NCBI GenBank assembly: GCA_034401795.1 | Contig: CM067363.1 | Coordinates: 32,716,470 to 32,780,469 of the forward strand | Direction of reading: 5' to 3' | Source of the DNA: Chaetoderma sp. LZ-2023a | Taxonomy: Eukaryota; Mollusca; Caudofoveata; Chaetodermatida; Chaetodermatidae | Length of the DNA stretch: 64,000 bases | Shown here: piece after piece, positions 41,078-51,434 of the stretch | Layout: each line of letters opens with the position of its first letter | Position numbering within the stretch: position 1 is the stretch's first letter | Position numbers and translations under genes: made by a program | Notes under the pieces: generated by a model | Told to the model about the DNA's origin: nothing | Database searches by the model: none | The model's input: only the letters and a program-made list of their open reading frames with translations

Positions 41078-42711
41078 AATACGACGGATGATGGAAATAA
41101 ATACATCCTCGTATTGCAAGATTATTTTATGAAGTGGGTAGAAGCATTTGCTCTTCCGGACAAGAGGCATCCACCGTAGCAGAGGTCTTAGCCAGCAATG
41201 TGTTCTGCCGCTTTGGTATGCCTTATGAGTTGCACTCCGATCAAGGAAGTAATTTTGAGAGCCGGCTCATATCAGAGCTCTGATTATTCAATTATCATCA
41301 ATTATTCAATATCATCAAAACAAGGACAACTCCATACCACCCCCGGAGCGACGGGATGGTAGAGAGATTTAACAGAACTCTCGCGGAGATGCTTACCAAG
41401 GAAACACACCTTGATTGTAGAGATTGGGACCTACGGCTCCCGTATCTACTCATGGCTTACCACACTTCAGAACATTCCAGCACAGGCTACACCCCTGCTC
41501 GGTTAATGTTAGGCCATGAATTAGCCTTACCCCTGGATCTGGCCCTGCCATGAATACCAGGGGAGAAAAATTCACCATCTCTCTATGTCGAACTCTTGTG
41601 GCAAAGGATAGAACAAGCCCATGAGTTAGTGAGAGAAACACTATCCACTGCACACCGGCGGCAAAAGACATGGCATGACCGGAGGGTGCATGGAGATCCA
41701 TATGAAGCAGGAAGAATGGGTTGGGTACACGATTCACGATGGTCCGCAAACGTGCCAAGTAAACTGAGTTACCAGTGGAAAGGCCCCTATGTGGTGGTAG
41801 GTAAGGCATCGGACGTGACCTACCGCATCCGTGCTTCGGATGGCCTGACCTTAGTCATCCACTTCGATCGACTTAAACCTTGTGTCAGTGATGACCCAGC
41901 ACCAGAGCTCGGACTGGGCGTTTCTCAGGACACCGGTACCCAGACAGATATTTCTATGGAAATTAGTATTCACCCATTTAGCGCAGAGCACCGCAGTCCT
42001 AGTTCAGCCCCGGTTCTACCAAGCCAGAACATGGATGAACAAGCGGCTAACGCTGACGACAATGACGAGATACGTACTCGCCCTCTCCCTCCTCAGCATG
42101 GGTCTACTCAATCTGGGAAGTCATATCTGAAGAGTTTCGTGTTTGTTTTGTCCAAGGGACTGGATGGAAAAGTTGTTCCTCTGATCTCTTCCCATTCTGA
42201 CCCACTTCATGCTATGCCCACCATCATAGAGTTACGACAAGCGGAAGCTGACCCAACCCATGCTTCCTGTGGGGTGGAACATATGGTGAATAGCATGGAA
42301 GTGAAGAGGCCGGATGAAGCCTCGGCATGTCTAGAACCGCAGAACCGTACAATGAGGTGTACCCGACCACGCCCCCAAAGCGCCAGACCAATCCCCATCC
42401 ATGCATGGCCCATATTCATGAGGGTATCACCACCCCAAATCCAACTGGTGTCCCTCGTCTATACATCAAGTTTGGACATCACCGGCCCAGTCCATTTCAC
42501 ACTCCACTCGTCGTCTGTTGACCATCAATCTTCAGATATGAGAGAGATTGCTGCAACAAAGGAGGTGGCATCCCGCACCGCACCGACCAACATTATCCCC
42601 CCCCCTCCCCGCGGTGGGCAGGGAAGCAGCCTGTTCAGCAGACTCTCGGCTCTATTTTCCCGGTGTCTAAAAATTATGACAGGACACCAACCGTCGTGTA
42701 ATGAGAGATGA
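41078..42711 (+). pseudogene. pol: Gypsy-C integrase core remainder, GPY module and long tail
   Basis: After a stop at 41075 the core continues in pieces: YILVLQDYFMKWVEAFALPD, the second Asp in HSDQGSNFES (41236-41266), and the catalytic Glu in MVERFNRTLAEML (41356). A frame from 41596 to 42711 carries the GPY-type module (SYQWKGPYVVVGKAS, FDRLKP). It then has an unusual 270-residue low-complexity extension with a GTQTD motif and no known domain. Confidence 0.8.
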
Positions 42712-44752
42712 CCACATCCCCATATCCAAAGGCCACCCTATCCATTAGGCCTACCATACTCCCCCGTGAGCAGTCAGGACAACACACAACAGACAGAACG
42801 TCAACACCTACAAGAACACACCAGCCTTCAAGACTGGATGCGTCAATTCATCATTGCGCATACATCACATACTTGCTCGGTTATACTCAGCATAACGGAG
42901 ACATTCAACATTGGCAACAACAGCATTTAGCAGTATCTACCGGTCTTAATTAATTACCGGTAGAGACATAAATATTCCCGCAACAAATTCCTCCTGCACA
43001 AATTACGGGAGAAATAATATCTCCCGTAGACCTACACCTCCCGCAATAACAACAGACTTGGCATTCACCAGCGTGGAAAACTGGAGTGCGCCCACTTCGC
43101 TTATAACATTGGCATCATACAGCAGCCCGGATATCCCGACAATAGCATTATCATCAACAGACAACAGCCAACAAATCTCCCGCACACACCTTCTTATCCA
43201 GTTATGGGAGAACTGATCATATGGATATCAGGAATGCACTACAGCCATCTACAGTACACGTCACGAGAGGACGTTTGTCCAACATTCCTCCCTGTTCCCT
43301 TTTTTCCGACGTCGTACGGAAACAGCTAAACTACATACTTCATCTACACATAATAACAGTCGATATTATTAAGAGAGCAAGATGCCCGCATTATCGTCAG
43401 TCATGAGTAGGATTTTGCTACCGAAAAGTTGAATTCGACAATGGATTGATCAAAGATACGACAGAATCCGACAGGTCATCTACACTCTAAAGTAACTCTG
43501 TCCCGCCCATGGGCTCGGCCATTACGGAGTGAAATACCCTCAGGGTTCGATAAAGTTGACATTCATGCCGCCTCTCCCTCCCCCTCCCGCACCTGGCGGC
43601 CATAAATACGTCACCTTCACCACAGCGCAAGTATCATCCAAAGATAACCAATCATGCATATCAGATTCAAATCACCAACATGTCAGAAACACAGACACTC
43701 AGCATTGTTAATTGTAATAAACTGTGCCACACATTTTTGCGAGTTGTACTGTAATTTAACCATTATTAAATGGTGCTAATGTGTTTGGTCTAGGCCAGGA
43801 CGGAGCTAGTTCTACCCATTGAGGAGAATGCTTGGCCAGCCCTCCCGCTCGGAAAACACAGCTATATTGACGGGATCAGTAACGCTGATCTACCGCATGA
43901 ATAGAACTGTTTAAAACACACATCAAAATTACGTACAACTTTACTGTTAAATTTTTGATTAAGAACACAACTGCTCTACCATGCTACAAATCATTAGCGC
44001 ACGGGCCGGTAAAGTGGCATAAAAAATCCGACGGTAAAATTACAGAGAGAATTTCAAAAATTATCTTCCTTGCGTTCCAGTCTATAATCAACACGGGCTG
44101 AGAACTACCTATTACAGACACCTACCAAGACGCATGTTAAAGAACTCGCGCAAATATGAGACATAAAGATCTTGATATAACATATATATTTCTATCTCTC
44201 GCTTCTGCAACAGACTACACCTCAGCAACAGCATTTTGGCTGTCGCCATAAACAGCATATACGTTTCCGATCAACCACGTGCTTCTTAGAGCCGCATGAC
44301 ATTTACTGCTATTTCCAATAAGTTGGAACAAACGCTTTAAACAAAAGAGCCTCCCAAAGACGCGACTACCACAGCGTGATGGAGGAGTGGCGAGGGTGAG
44401 TCCGGGAGATTACCGCTGATGTCACCTGACTCCCACACACACCATCGGGTGCTCCAGCCTAAAATTAAAATAGGCAAGTTTATAAGCATCCAATCTGGAG
44501 AACCGCCTCACGCTAATGAAAAGGTGAGGCTCCGCAAAGAAAAAGTAGTACCACGTTTCTATGTTGATCGAAGGCTGTTAAATGTGCGAAATTAAGACGA
44601 GTTTAACAAGCCATTCTTCCTTTAATTAAAAGTACTCCCTTTACATGGGAGGAATTAATCCCATGACGTCCAGGCCGGAAAACGAGGAAACATTCACATA
44701 AGAATGACCGAATTACCTGTTAAAACTTTTAGGTGTGGTCATCCACCGCCTG
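42712..44752. other. Unassigned module, left part: non-coding with perfect hairpins
   Basis: Contains perfect 9 bp hairpins at 42936-42964 (TCTACCGGT/ACCGGTAGA) and 43004-43028 (TACGGGAGA/TCTCCCGTA), and a 7 bp one at about 44506-44531 (GCCTCAC/GTGAGGC). CTCCCGC motifs recur at 43046 and 43170. No supported gene. Confidence 0.5.
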
Positions 44753-44800
44753 TGACGTCACCAAATAGTATAAAAGGAGAAAGCGCGCTCTGAAACTTTG
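44753..44800 (+). promoter_or_regulatory. CRE + TATA core promoter for the 438-residue ORF
   Basis: TGTGACGTCAC (CRE 44753-44760) is followed 16 bp on by GTATAAAAGGAGA (TATA 44769). The start should be near 44800, about 190 nt before the ORF. The same two blocks recur at 47547-47573 with nearly the same spacing. Confidence 0.65.
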
Positions 44801-44958
44801 ACTTTCCGTCAAAACTCGACACCAGGGAAGAACATAGCATTAGGCTTCTTTCGTGTCGCAAACCAAATTCTGCTGTTTTTCTTCTTATTATTTAATTATT
44901 ATGTTTGGCCTGGAAAGTTATAAACAATGAAGAGATAGGGCATTAGGTTTTGAATAAA

Positions 44959-44987
44959 GTTCCCGCAACCAACTAACATGCGGGAAC
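44959..44987 (+). other. Perfect 9 bp hairpin directly before the start codon
   Basis: GTTCCCGCA and TGCGGGAAC pair perfectly around an 11-nt loop and end 3 nt before the ATG at 44991. It could affect translation initiation or be a DNA cruciform or binding site. A similar CCCGC/GCGGG hairpin lies upstream of the opposing ORF (48219-48247). Confidence 0.65.
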
Positions 44988-44990
44988 GAG

Positions 44991-46307
44991 ATGTCACCCC
45001 TTGAAGATTTAGCATTATCGGATTCATCTGAAGAAGAATCAGTACCAGTTCCAAAATGGTTCCTGTGTAACTCGTTGTTGGCTAGCGGAGAGCCATGTAC
45101 CAGAACTTTCACTAGAAAATCCGACCGCACCATTCATGTTAATAAGGATCATCTCTTCCAGTCAGACTTTTGTGTGACGTGCCAGTATCTCTACACCAGT
45201 ACTCGCTACGGGGTGACACACGGGCTCCATTATCATCACCGTGTGTTGGAAGTGACATTAGTTCCTGGGGAAGAGAATGAGGATCGTGCCATTTTAGCCA
45301 CACGTTTCGAATCTTGGCTCCCGGTCAAAGTTCTCCCGACTGAGAAAATGGCCCGCACAAAGAACACTGTTCATAGATATCCTGTTAGCCATCGTCTTCC
45401 CGCGGCTACCATAAGCAATGTACTGACAGCCAGACGTGAAATCCTGCCCGCAGCCGCATCTAGCAGCGTTACGCCGGTACCAGTCACTTCATCCATACCA
45501 GTCCTCAAGCGAAGTAAGAAGCGAAAATCTCCCGCAGAATCCAGTTCGGCAGCATCCGCATCGGTTATTAGCCATCCGGCTATGGTCACTACACCGGCCA
45601 CCATAGTGTCTAAAACAGTGTTAGCCAGTAAACCGATTTCGGTAGTAATTATGACACCTGCGGAAATAGACATTCCAAGTTACCCGCAGTCTCCATCTCC
45701 ACCCGAACTTTCCATAGACAAAGGACCAGGACCGGCGCAGCCTGTGACAATTAGTGTAACTCTGACCCATGTTATTCAGCATCCGCCTCCTCGCCTTTCT
45801 GACCCAGCAATCAGAAAGGGAACCACGCCGGAACGTCCATATGTGGGAAAGAGACGGATTTTCCACACACAGGATATCCAGCCCATGCCTAACATCACCG
45901 CAAGTCGTCTATTAAAGTATGCTAAGTTTCGGAAGATGTCGTCTCCTACCGTATTCGCTCCCACACCACGACTTCAGCCTACGTTACCGCTCACCGCCAT
46001 CAGCATGACACCTACAGCCACCACCATGACAGCTACAACAGCCACCGCGACAGCTACCCTCACCACAGCATCAGCGACATTGGCAACCACTAGTACCGCC
46101 GCTGCTATACGGACGGATATATTAGAACCAGCGGTAACTGTGAGAGACATTATAGACGCGCATATTTCCGCCACCATCACTTCGGATGTTTCGGACAGTG
46201 CCAATAATAGTGAAAGCATCTCAGCAATGGCAGTGCATCCACCACGACCCACCACCGTCAGACGCGGGACCCAGACTCAATGGGGAAATTTTGCTGCAGA
46301 GATGTGA
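44991..46307 (+). CDS. 438-residue protein with two C2H2-like zinc fingers and a Ser/Thr/Pro-rich tail (unrecognised)
   Basis: I do not recognise this protein. The N-terminus is acidic/Ser-rich. Residues about 25-85 have two C2H2-like fingers: CNSLLASGEPC...H-x4-H with a CTRTFTRKSDRTIHVNKDH core, then CVTCQYLYTSTRYGVTHGLH. The next 130 residues have a basic RSKKRKSP patch (possible nuclear signal). The remainder is Ala/Thr/Pro-rich low complexity and ends with RRGTQTQWGNFAAEM. A TATA/CRE promoter and a start-proximal hairpin support a real gene. It could be an accessory ORF of Gypsy-C, hAT-1 cargo or a viral gene; nothing decides between these. Likely nucleic-acid binding, by inference from the fingers. 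Confidence 0.6.
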   Translation: MSPLEDLALSDSSEEESVPVPKWFLCNSLLASGEPCTRTFTRKSDRTIHVNKDHLFQSDFCVTCQYLYTSTRYGVTHGLHYHHRVLEVTLVPGEENEDRAILATRFESWLPVKVLPTEKMARTKNTVHRYPVSHRLPAATISNVLTARREILPAAASSSVTPVPVTSSIPVLKRSKKRKSPAESSSAASASVISHPAMVTTPATIVSKTVLASKPISVVIMTPAEIDIPSYPQSPSPPELSIDKGPGPAQPVTISVTLTHVIQHPPPRLSDPAIRKGTTPERPYVGKRRIFHTQDIQPMPNITASRLLKYAKFRKMSSPTVFAPTPRLQPTLPLTAISMTPTATTMTATTATATATLTTASATLATTSTAAAIRTDILEPAVTVRDIIDAHISATITSDVSDSANNSESISAMAVHPPRPTTVRRGTQTQWGNFAAEM

Positions 46308-46492
46308 TCATATGTAATTCAGCAGAAATATCAATAGGCGATTCGTGGAAATGTATTAATTATTACTTTACTTTTAAAATACTTTTCCTCTTATTATATA
46401 TGTTAGATCAATTGAATCCTGTCCTTAGGATGACTACGGTTATCCGACACAGCCGCACACTTCAGTGCCCGGTTGTGTCTCACACGAAAAGA

Positions 46493-46558
46493 GCACTGCG
46501 GACTCCGGTGTTGTAAGAACGTTGTGTGCGACATAAAGAATACAACACCCCGCAGTGC
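46493..46558. other. 18 bp bulged hairpin (GCACTGCGG ... CCGCAGTGC)
   Basis: Arms GCACTGCGG/CCGCAGTGC and GGTGTTGTA/TACAACACC are separated by a 5-nt bulge (ACTCC), with a 25-nt loop. It lies about 190 nt past the 438-residue ORF. The outer 8-mer pair recurs at 48903-48973. It may be an RNA 3' element or a miRNA-like precursor. Confidence 0.5.
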
Positions 46559-47446
46559 AATAACATCACAATGCCATCATGCTGTCTCAGCTACGCAATA
46601 ACGGGCCGCAAATAGATATTTTATATAATGATAATACTAAGTGATTCGTGTTGCATACCCATTTATTTACCCGGGGTGCGCAAGTAATCCAGTGTGATTT
46701 AATAAATAAATACCTCGTTAGGGTATGTTACATGGTCTATATATACCTTGTTTTTTTCTTATTATATTTTCATATATATTTACAAACTTAAATTGTGGTA
46801 CGTTGGAGCTTGGGTGTTCTTCGCGGAGATCATGATTATCCGCACTCAGAGAGAACACCCATGCGAGCTATTGTTTAGAGTCATCTACTAAATAAAGTTA
46901 TAGCACGCACCATAATATTAGTAATAAAACAAAGCAAAAAAAAGAAAGGCCTGGAAAAATAATTCCAGGTCAAAATGAAAAACTGCCTCCCCTCTTCTTG
47001 GCACCCCTATGTGCTCTGTCTCTTGAATACGCATCTAATGCATCACTACTCTTCTCCGGCCACGCGCCTACCCGGGAAGTCTATAATTCCCGCCTAGTGT
47101 ACGTTCGTTTCCGGAACACGCCCCTCTGGGTAGAGGCATAAGCGTATGTAGGCCTATGGGAGAGATAGCGTGTTGAAAAACGACTAAGTTCGTTAAAGCG
47201 CATGATGCACATGCGCGTGCCGAGACGCTGTTTGTATGGAGCACTTTTAGTGTACCGAGATGGTACCCTGTAATCCTTATTGATTGCCTGTTCCCGTTAA
47301 ATCTGTCATTAATCAAGACCAGAATACAACGGGCTTTTCAAATCTGTAAACTATTTCAAAATCGGTTAAGAAATGGCCGAGTTATCCAGGGAAAACTCTT
47401 CATGATTATCTTCAAAATATTGCCGTGACATCATAACCATGTGGAC
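46559..47446. other. Non-coding with a second imperfect hairpin
   Basis: 46807-46869 pairs GGGTGTTCT with AGAACACCC and TCGCGGA with TCCGC. Otherwise AT-rich; no gene seen. Confidence 0.45.
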
Positions 47447-47600
47447 GCGAAACTTCTAGAATGTTCTAGAACGTTCGACTGCGCTATTATTAGCTACGCA
47501 CTGATTGGCTGCTGCTCGAACGATGATTGGATGGAGCCTGCACCTGTGACGTCACGAGGAGTATAAAAGGAGACGCGATCCAGTGATCGGGAGCATCCTC
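47447..47600 (+). promoter_or_regulatory. Heat-shock-type promoter: five-unit HSE, two inverted CCAAT boxes, CRE and TATA
   Basis: 47454-47476 alternates TTC and GAA at exact 5 bp steps (TTC-GAA-TTC-GAA-TTC), a canonical heat shock element. ATTGG (inverted CCAAT) is at about 47503 and 47526, TGTGACGTCAC at 47545-47555 and GTATAAAAGG at 47561-47570. The predicted start is near 47600. No long plus-strand ORF follows; the first ATG (47646) opens only about 40 codons into a poly-C tract. Confidence 0.65.
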
Positions 47601-47710
47601 GGCCAGGGGCCGAACAGGTTGGATCTGTACCAGCTACCAACAAGCATGACAGACAATACGCGTCTTCCTTCGCTATGTGTTGGGTTTTTATCCCGTAGCA
47701 TGCAGTTCTC

Positions 47711-47740
47711 CAACCCCCTCCCCCCCCCCCCCCCCCCCCG
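47711..47740. repeat. Poly-C tract
   Basis: About 28 C with one T. Length here is prone to sequencing error. Confidence 0.8.
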
Positions 47741-47742
47741 CA

Positions 47743-48189
47743 CTAAAACAATTTTGTAACTCCCCATTTACGGGAGTAATTTGGAACTTCTGATAATTGT
47801 TCACGAATATTAACATCTACATTCGGAATGCAAATTTGCGGTGAGGCCTTTACGGCCTGAATATGTGAGTCTACAGATGTAAAGGCAGGATGTTCTTTGA
47901 TGGATGACTCACCGGATCGGCCGGCCACACCTAAAAGTGGTATTTCAATCGCCGCCACATTAATCGTGTAGGTTCTTTCTACTTTCGACCGCAGCAAGTA
48001 AACTCTGCCCGGTGCATCTTCAGAGCTGGCTGACGTACCCAGCACCGTTACACTTTGTATCTTCATTTGCATCTGACAACCCCCGCTTGTGATTGGGTTG
48101 TTTACACTTTCCATCCGTGCCATCGGTGTAGGGGAACTTTCTTCACCACGTAGTACTAGCGTATCTTTTACTGACTGCTCGTTAGACAT
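47743..48189 (-). CDS. Opposing hypothetical protein (about 148 residues from the MSNEQ start)
   Basis: Open frame on the minus strand, ending 3 bp beyond the poly-C tract. An upstream in-frame ATG at 48279 would add 30 residues. I prefer ATG 48189 because the CCCGC/GCGGG hairpin (48219-48247) then lies 29 nt upstream, as for the 438-residue ORF. There is no transmembrane segment and no known domain. It is converging with the other ORF. It may be non-coding by chance. Confidence 0.35.
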   Translation of the reverse strand: MSNEQSVKDTLVLRGEESSPTPMARMESVNNPITSGGCQMQMKIQSVTVLGTSASSEDAPGRVYLLRSKVERTYTINVAAIEIPLLGVAGRSGESSIKEHPAFTSVDSHIQAVKASPQICIPNVDVNIREQLSEVPNYSRKWGVTKLF

Positions 48190-48218
48190 TCTATTAGGCC
48201 TACAGCACTGAGTGATGC

Positions 48219-48247
48219 ACTCCCGCCATGAGTGTTCTTGCGGGAGT
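48219..48247 (-). other. Perfect 8 bp hairpin (ACTCCCGC ... GCGGGAGT) upstream of the opposing ORF
   Basis: Loop of 13 nt. It resembles the hairpin at 44959-44987 in its CCCGC/GCGGG core and in position before a start codon. Confidence 0.6.
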
Positions 48248-48289
48248 CTAGTTTGTGGAAAACAGCTTGCGGCAACCAACCTGCAGGAA

Positions 48290-49895
48290 CTTTCCAGCTT
48301 CCGGAGAGCGCTTCATATCACGTCGACTACGGATTGACGTATCAATTTCAGTAACACGGTAGCCTAACTTAGGAATGACTACCAAGTATTCAAGTAACTA
48401 TACTTCACAGTTTAATTATTTCACTATATAGGTTATGTTAATCATATTATCCGTAAGAATGGTCCCGATGACTAAAAGGAACTATAACGGTCTTAGGACC
48501 AATAGTTATAATTTCTGTATTTGTTGATAATTATTCTCATTTTCCTCAATGTGTTGCTAACCACACTATAGTAGGTTCGTTAACCTGTACTGTTATATAT
48601 ATATCTTGATCATTTGACACTGTATTGCTTGTTCTGGTTAGATTATGTATATAAATGGCCAGTGGCCATCTGTTCATATGTTTTGTTTATTCATAGAAAA
48701 TATAGGACTGCAGTGCACGTAGGAAACACTATACAGCAACACTTATATATGCAACACTTTCTCCCGCCACCAACAATTTTTCACTGAGGTCGCTGTCGGG
48801 AAACTGTTTGGGTTTCCGAGCGGTGGCCAGGTTGTGGTGTCACATACATTTCCCATGTATCTTTGGATACCTAGTAGTTAGTTATCCTTGCCAATGTAAG
48901 AAGCACTGCGAAAACATATTTTAATTATTATTTTCTTTTTCATCTGCTAGACAATCCCCCCGCACCGCAGTGCATAACTGGGCAACTTGCGTTTAAACCT
49001 AACATCAGGTTGAAAAGGTTAGCTCCATAGGACCTGGTGACGGGCGAGATGCGCATCCCCACCGAATTCTGTAAGAATGTCTAGGCATGATGTTAGGATC
49101 TGCCATACCCTCATGGGAAGGACATTCACGGTGGGTATTCGTGTCTCTTACCCCCACCGTAACGATAGATAAGTTGCGAAATAACATGTATGCACGCCGT
49201 CTCCAGTATTGGTGTCTTAGGACATCCGTTCTCAATGACAGGCATATCTAAAGCTAGGTAGGCACCCGCCATTTGTGGCCTAAAATAGTTCTTGTCTCTA
49301 AAAACTAAATGTTAGGTTAGGTATAGAAGATGGCCCGCATAAATAAAAGCGGGAACTACTAATTCAGCATACTTGAAACTACATAAGACAGTGGCGTGGG
49401 AATCCCTCGGGAATCGCTCATCCCGTCTTCACATAAAACAGCATGCAACCTTATAAATCTTAATTTCACTAGGTATGGTCTTTTCTTTATAGCATTTTGG
49501 TTGATTATTAGAGTAGGCCATTTTTGGCCAATGCTCTTCTCCCACTTTAAGCGATGGCAACATTTTCCATGTGACAGAGGTGCGTGCGAGGCACTTGCCT
49601 CTCGCAAGGATTCAGTGATGACAGCCTGCGCGGGGCTACTACTTCTCACCCAAAACGAGCACCGGGACTAGTGCCCGCGTGAGGCACATAGCTTTTCGAC
49701 ACTATAAAAGATGATTCTTTTTCCTTTCAGCTTAGAGGTATAATAGCTTATATTAAGTTAATTTGTGATCTCGTGTACATGAGCCTCCCTTGCGGGGATA
49801 CCTCTGCGGACCTGCGAGTCTGTGTGGTACCTCCGGGAGTACCGCATTTAAAAGTTCATCAGGCTGTCTCGTGTCTTGTATTTTCGTATGCTCAT
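48290..49895. other. Unassigned module, right part: non-coding with small hairpins
   Basis: GCACTGCG (48903) and CGCAGTGC (48966) are inverted 8-mers. GGGAAAC/GTTTCC lies near 48797, ACGGTGGG/CCCACCGT at 49128-49160, and GCGAGGCA/TGCCTC at about 49586-49601. No supported gene. Confidence 0.45.
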
Positions 49896-51081
49896 TTTTG
49901 GCTCACCTGGCCTGAAAGGCCAAGTGAGCTTATATTGTGGCGACCGTCCGTCGTGTGTCCGGCATCCATCCATCATCCGCCCATCCATTCGTCTGTCCAT
50001 CCATCAATTTTTCCTTTAAACAACTTCTTCTCAAGAACCGCTGGGCCAATTTCAATTATATTTGGCAGGAAGCATCCTTAGGGCATAGGGATCCAAGTTT
50101 TTTCAAATTAAGCCAATCGGCCAATTAGGCCGGTGGCCATCTAGGATTTTGGCCGATTTTGAGAAATGTGTTTGAAAATCTTCTCCGAAACCACTTGAGG
50201 GATTGAAGGAAACCTCATGAAATATGATCTATGGCAAGAGGTCAACCAAATTTGTTCAAAGGAACTTAATTGGGAAATTTGGGAGATATGATTAGGGATT
50301 AAGGGCCAGTAAAGCTTGTTCAATAGAAGGTGATCCGTCAAAAAACATGGCCGTCGTGGGACAATCAAAATATAGCATGTTTGGCGGCCATATTGCATTT
50401 TTTTATTTGATGGATTTTGAGGCCGAAATTGGTTTTATATAGGTTTTTGGGTATTCTGATCTCAAATTTACAATTTTCGAAACTGTCGGATAAACGGTTT
50501 GGCGGCCATCTTGGATAATTTTCCCCTCAAAACCTCCCATACTAAAGCAATGGGAAATTAAAAATATCTTCTTCTCGAGAACTACTGGGCCGATTTCAAT
50601 TATATTTGACATGAAGCATCCTTAAGGCATAGAGATTCAAGTTTGTTCAAACGAACCCGATCCGCCAATTTTGCCGGCGACCATCTTGGATTTCGGCTGA
50701 TTTTTGTACATGTCTTTAAAAATCTCTGAAACCACTTGGGGAATCTTCATCTAGGCCAAGAGGTAAGCCAAGTTTGTTCAAGAGGACCTGATTGACCAAA
50801 TGGTTGAGCGACCATCTTGGATTACCTGGTTTTCACGAAAATGACTCCTCCATAACCGCTGAAGGGATCGGGCCGAAATTTGGGCCATTAAGGAAGCTGA
50901 TCAATCAAAAAAACATGGGCGCCGTGGGCCAATCAAAATGTAGTGTGTTTGGCGGCCATATTGCACTTGCAAAAATGTCCACAAACTCATTTAAAAGACT
51001 GCTAAACCACCCACCAACAATTTTGACAAAAATTGATGGTGCTCCAGGTGAGCGACACATGCCCCTTGGGCTTCTTGTTTT
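49896..51081 (+). repeat. GGCTCACCTGG interspersed repeat, about 1.2 kb
   Basis: Starts TTTTGGCTCACCTGGCCTG and ends GCTCCAGGTGAGCGACACAT...TTGGGCTTCTTG. The GCTCACCTGG ends are inverted. Internally it is an imperfect tandem duplication: CTTCTTCTCAAGAACCGCTG at about 50025 and CTTCTTCTCGAGAACTACTG at about 50568, each followed by GGGCC(A/G)ATTTCAATTATAT. GGCGGCCAT and GGCCATCT(T)GGAT motifs recur. From memory this family is common in molluscs. A decayed relative is at 59340-59600. Confidence 0.75.
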
Positions 51082-51140
51082 TATTTAGCATACTTAACAG
51101 TCTGTTTAGGTAAAAACTATTGTATAGACTTAATTTTTAG

Positions 51141-51432
51141 GTCACCAATCAAATATTGTAAGTCCATAGATCATGAAATTGCTATGGACAGGCGTACCGG
51201 TGACACAAACTCTTAGGATGAGACTTGTGTTTAATGTTCGCGACGATGGTCGCATGGCCCCCACTGGAACGATTGAGTTCCACCGGCCTTAGGAGCCGGT
51301 CTTTGTTACCCGTAGGGTAGTATCGAACAAGATCTGTAACCCAGAGACCGGAACCTAACCAGTGTCACCACTCGTCGTGCACATGCAACACGGCGAGTTG
51401 ATACCAGACACCGGAACGGCCCGATACTACCC
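51141..51432. other. Train of consecutive perfect short hairpins
   Basis: GTCACC(51141)/GGTGAC(51199) enclosing CCATAG/CTATGG; GCGAC/GTCGC (51240-51253); TGGAAC/GTTCCA (51265-51282); ACCGGC/GCCGGT (51282-51300); CCGGTCTTTG.../...CAGAGACCGG (51296-51351); GGGTAGTATCG (51315)/CGATACTACCC (51422) enclosing ACTCGTCGTG/CACGGCGAGT (51370-51398). The last two long stems exclude each other. A structured RNA or cruciform-prone DNA; identity unknown. Confidence 0.55.
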
Positions 51433-51434
51433 CA

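Larger units (their letters stand above)
37935..42711 (+). mobile_element. Gypsy-C: 5'-truncated, frame-broken Ty3/gypsy element
   Basis: Order: end of Gag with one CCHC knuckle, protease, RT, RNase H, and integrase with a GPY-type tail, broken by multiple frameshifts. No LTRs were recognised on either side. Its GC content is higher than Gypsy-B, and its proteins are distinct from both other gypsy elements here. Confidence 0.85.

Noticed and set aside
43529..43711. Short open frame with Pro-rich start
   Set aside because: Low-complexity, no promoter or homology; treated as non-coding.
47561..47760. An hsp70-like gene behind the heat-shock promoter
   Set aside because: The sequence after the start has no Hsp70 motif and only about 40 codons before a poly-C run.
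42712..49895. Integrated large DNA virus (for example a malacoherpesvirus-like segment)
   Set aside because: Hairpins and opposed ORFs invited the idea, but no capsid, polymerase, terminase or other viral hallmark is present.
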